64,000 bases of DNA from Parachryseolinea silvisoli (GTDB taxonomy: Bacteria; Bacteroidota; Bacteroidia; Cytophagales; Cyclobacteriaceae): assembly GCF_021190955.1 (NCBI RefSeq), contig NZ_JAIOAO010000003.1, positions 434,001 to 498,000 of the forward strand. The letters run 5' to 3'. This document shows, piece by piece, positions 62,438 to 64,000 of this stretch. Positions within the stretch are counted from its first letter, which is position 1; each line of letters starts with the position of its first letter. The position numbers and the translations under genes were made by a program. A model generated the notes under the pieces. The model was not told the DNA's origin. It saw only the letters and a list, made by a program, of their open reading frames with translations, and searched no databases.

Positions 62438-64000
62438 ATGACAAATAACATGCTTATGCGATATATTTCTGACGATATCCATCTGGTTGCAACAGATTTG
62501 TCCAATCACCTAAGTTGCGAGCATTTGACCCAGCTGAACAGACGAGTGGCTGCCAGGGAAATACCGAGGCCTTCCTGGCATGACCCTTCACTAGAAGTAC
62601 TCATAAAACGCGGTGAGGAACATGAAGCGGCCTATGTCGAATATTTGAAAACGAAAGGTCTTTCGTGGATATACTTAAAGGGACAACCGTTGGAGGCTAC
62701 GCTCCAGGCAATGAAGGAGGGAAAGGATGTGATTGTCCAGGCTTTTCTGGAGGCGGGAAAGTGGTCGGGGTATTCGGACGTACTTCTGAAAGTGCCGGGG
62801 AGAAGTAAATTCGGAGACTGGTCGTACGAAGTGCAGGATACTAAATTGTCACAAAATACAAGGGCCTCCGCAATTTTGCAGTTGTGTTTGTACTCCGAGT
62901 TGTTATCGCTGCTTCAGGATAACGCCCCGGAGAAGATGCACATTGTAAAACCAGGTGTGCAATTTCCCGCCGAATCCTATCGCTTTGCTGAATTCCGGGC
63001 CTACTATAATTTGATTCGGAAGAATCTGGAGTACACGATAACCCGACCGGCGTTGCCAACATACCCCGACATTTCGGAGCACTGTTCGATCTGCAGCTGG
63101 TGGCGCCTATGCGACCAGAAGCGCCATGATGACGATCATCTTTCACTCGTAGCCGGCATACGATCGCTTCAGATCGTCGAGCTCGAAAGACAGAAGATCA
63201 CTACATTGGAACAGTTCGCAACGACAGACAAGCTTGCACGTCCGGAACGTGGCAATAAAGAAACACTCGATAAAAAGCAACGTCAGGCCAGTATACAGTT
63301 AGATGGTAGAAACCAGGCAAAGTTGCTCTATAATATTCAGCCGATAGAGCCTGGACGCGGGTTAAATCGGTTGCCGGATCCTGATGAAGGAGATGTTTAC
63401 TTCGATATCGAAGGCGATTCTTTTTACGAGGACGGAGGACTTGAATACATCCTGGGATATGTTTATAAGGAAAATGGGGAGCTGGTATATCGACGACTAT
63501 GGTCGACGAATCGGAAGGAAGAGGGACTTGCCTTTGAGCAATTTATGAAGTTCATAACGGCCAGATGGAAGCAGTATCCAAAGATGTATATTTATCACTT
63601 TGCGCCGTATGAACCTTCCGCGATCAAGCGATTGGCGCGGGTACATGCGCGGTTTGAACAGGAGGTAGATAGGCTACTTCGCGCCGAACGATTTATTGAC
63701 TTGCACGCCGTCTTTAAAGAGTCGTTACTTGCCAGTGTGGAGGTATATTCGCTGAAAGAGCTCGAGAGGTTTACCCCGTATACCCGGAAGGTGGCGCTGC
63801 ACGATGCCAGTGTGGCAAGAAAGTCGGTCGAGATCGCGTTGGAGCTTCATGATTTTAAATCACTACCGCATGAAACTGCCCAAACCGTCGAGGTATATAA
63901 CGAAGATGACTGCTTTGCTACCGAAGCACTGCATCGATGGTTAGAGAATTTACGTTCTGATAGTGCGCTGACCGGAACAAAGTTTGAACGGCCTGAATTG
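62438..64000 (+). CDS. TM0106-family RecB-like nuclease, N-terminal part (runs off window)
   Basis: An open frame of 521 codons reaches the right edge without a stop. The ATG at 62438 is the first start; ATGs at 62450 and 62456 are also possible. The N-terminal part is a RecB-type nuclease: LSNHLSCEHLTQL (first cluster cysteine), then GYSDVLLKV and SYEVQDTKLSQNTRASAILQL (D...E.xK type active site), and CSICSWWRLC near residue 217, which with the first cysteine would hold a 4Fe-4S cluster. A RNase H-like (YprB-type) domain follows from DVYFDIEGDSF. Family members often continue with a superfamily I helicase, which would lie beyond the window. The role is probably DNA repair or defence-related nucleic-acid processing. 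Confidence 0.88.
   Translation, partial: MTNNMLMRYISDDIHLVATDLSNHLSCEHLTQLNRRVAAREIPRPSWHDPSLEVLIKRGEEHEAAYVEYLKTKGLSWIYLKGQPLEATLQAMKEGKDVIVQAFLEAGKWSGYSDVLLKVPGRSKFGDWSYEVQDTKLSQNTRASAILQLCLYSELLSLLQDNAPEKMHIVKPGVQFPAESYRFAEFRAYYNLIRKNLEYTITRPALPTYPDISEHCSICSWWRLCDQKRHDDDHLSLVAGIRSLQIVELERQKITTLEQFATTDKLARPERGNKETLDKKQRQASIQLDGRNQAKLLYNIQPIEPGRGLNRLPDPDEGDVYFDIEGDSFYEDGGLEYILGYVYKENGELVYRRLWSTNRKEEGLAFEQFMKFITARWKQYPKMYIYHFAPYEPSAIKRLARVHARFEQEVDRLLRAERFIDLHAVFKESLLASVEVYSLKELERFTPYTRKVALHDASVARKSVEIALELHDFKSLPHETAQTVEVYNEDDCFATEALHRWLENLRSDSALTGTKFERPEL

Noticed and set aside
62266-62448. 60-codon frame with GTG start before the nuclease gene
   Set aside because: Overlaps the nuclease start and resembles nothing; chance frame likely.

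Overview
The window comes from a member of the Bacteroidota, most likely a Cytophagales-type environmental polysaccharide degrader (inference). The evidence is two SusC/SusD pairs, type IX secretion (T9SS) type B substrates followed by a PorP/SprF gene, LytTR two-component regulation, FtsX-type permeases, a short Bacteroidota-type primary sigma factor and promoter elements of the TAnnTTTG kind. No tRNA, rRNA, CRISPR array, insertion sequence or phage gene was seen.

Layout. (1) 0.5-7.8 kb, plus strand: an exported RraA-like protein, a Tat-exported enolase-superfamily sugar-acid dehydratase, and a SusC/SusD pair. (2) 7.9-16.1 kb, minus strand: a tight five-gene operon, transcribed GH3 beta-xylosidase-like enzyme, FAH-family keto-deoxy-acid dehydratase, ketoglutarate-semialdehyde dehydrogenase, IlvD/Edd aldonate dehydratase, GntP permease. 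This is a Weimberg-type oxidative pentose route to 2-oxoglutarate. (3) 16.3-21.4 kb, plus strand: a divergent AraC regulator, a gluconokinase-like FGGY kinase and an FtsX/MacB-type permease. (4) 21.8-34.5 kb, plus strand: a polysaccharide utilisation locus with GH92-like enzyme, SusC, SusD, a surface lipoprotein, a DUF4185/DUF5005-type propeller lipoprotein, a sialate O-acetylesterase-like esterase and a GH172 (DUF2961) protein. (5) 34.5-36 kb: DinB and an outer-membrane barrel. (6) 36.3-52.1 kb: a 989-residue FG-GAP/Ig/PKD protein, a 3,984-residue SprB-like adhesin with about 30 tandem repeats, and a PorP/SprF protein. (7) 52.2-55.2 kb: a TPR histidine kinase and LytTR response regulator. (8) 55.1-58.8 kb: a VWA protein, a Crp/Fnr regulator, and, divergent from it behind two FNR-like boxes, two small paralogous proteins and an RpoD-type sigma factor carrying a one-base frameshift. 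(9) 58.9-64 kb: a zinc-ribbon/TonB-like protein, a small membrane protein, a sorbosone-dehydrogenase/cytochrome c fusion and the first part of a TM0106-family RecB-like nuclease that runs off the right edge.

The first 16-18 kb read as one unit for pentose-containing glycans: outer-membrane uptake, periplasmic glycoside and sugar-acid processing, aldonate import and oxidation to 2-oxoglutarate. The 22-34 kb locus looks like a separate glycan system in which the GH172 plus DUF4185/DUF5005 pairing suggests furanosidic linkages. The most unusual small-scale system is the Crp/Fnr - tandem box - small paralogue - sigma factor cluster at 56.4-58.8 kb.
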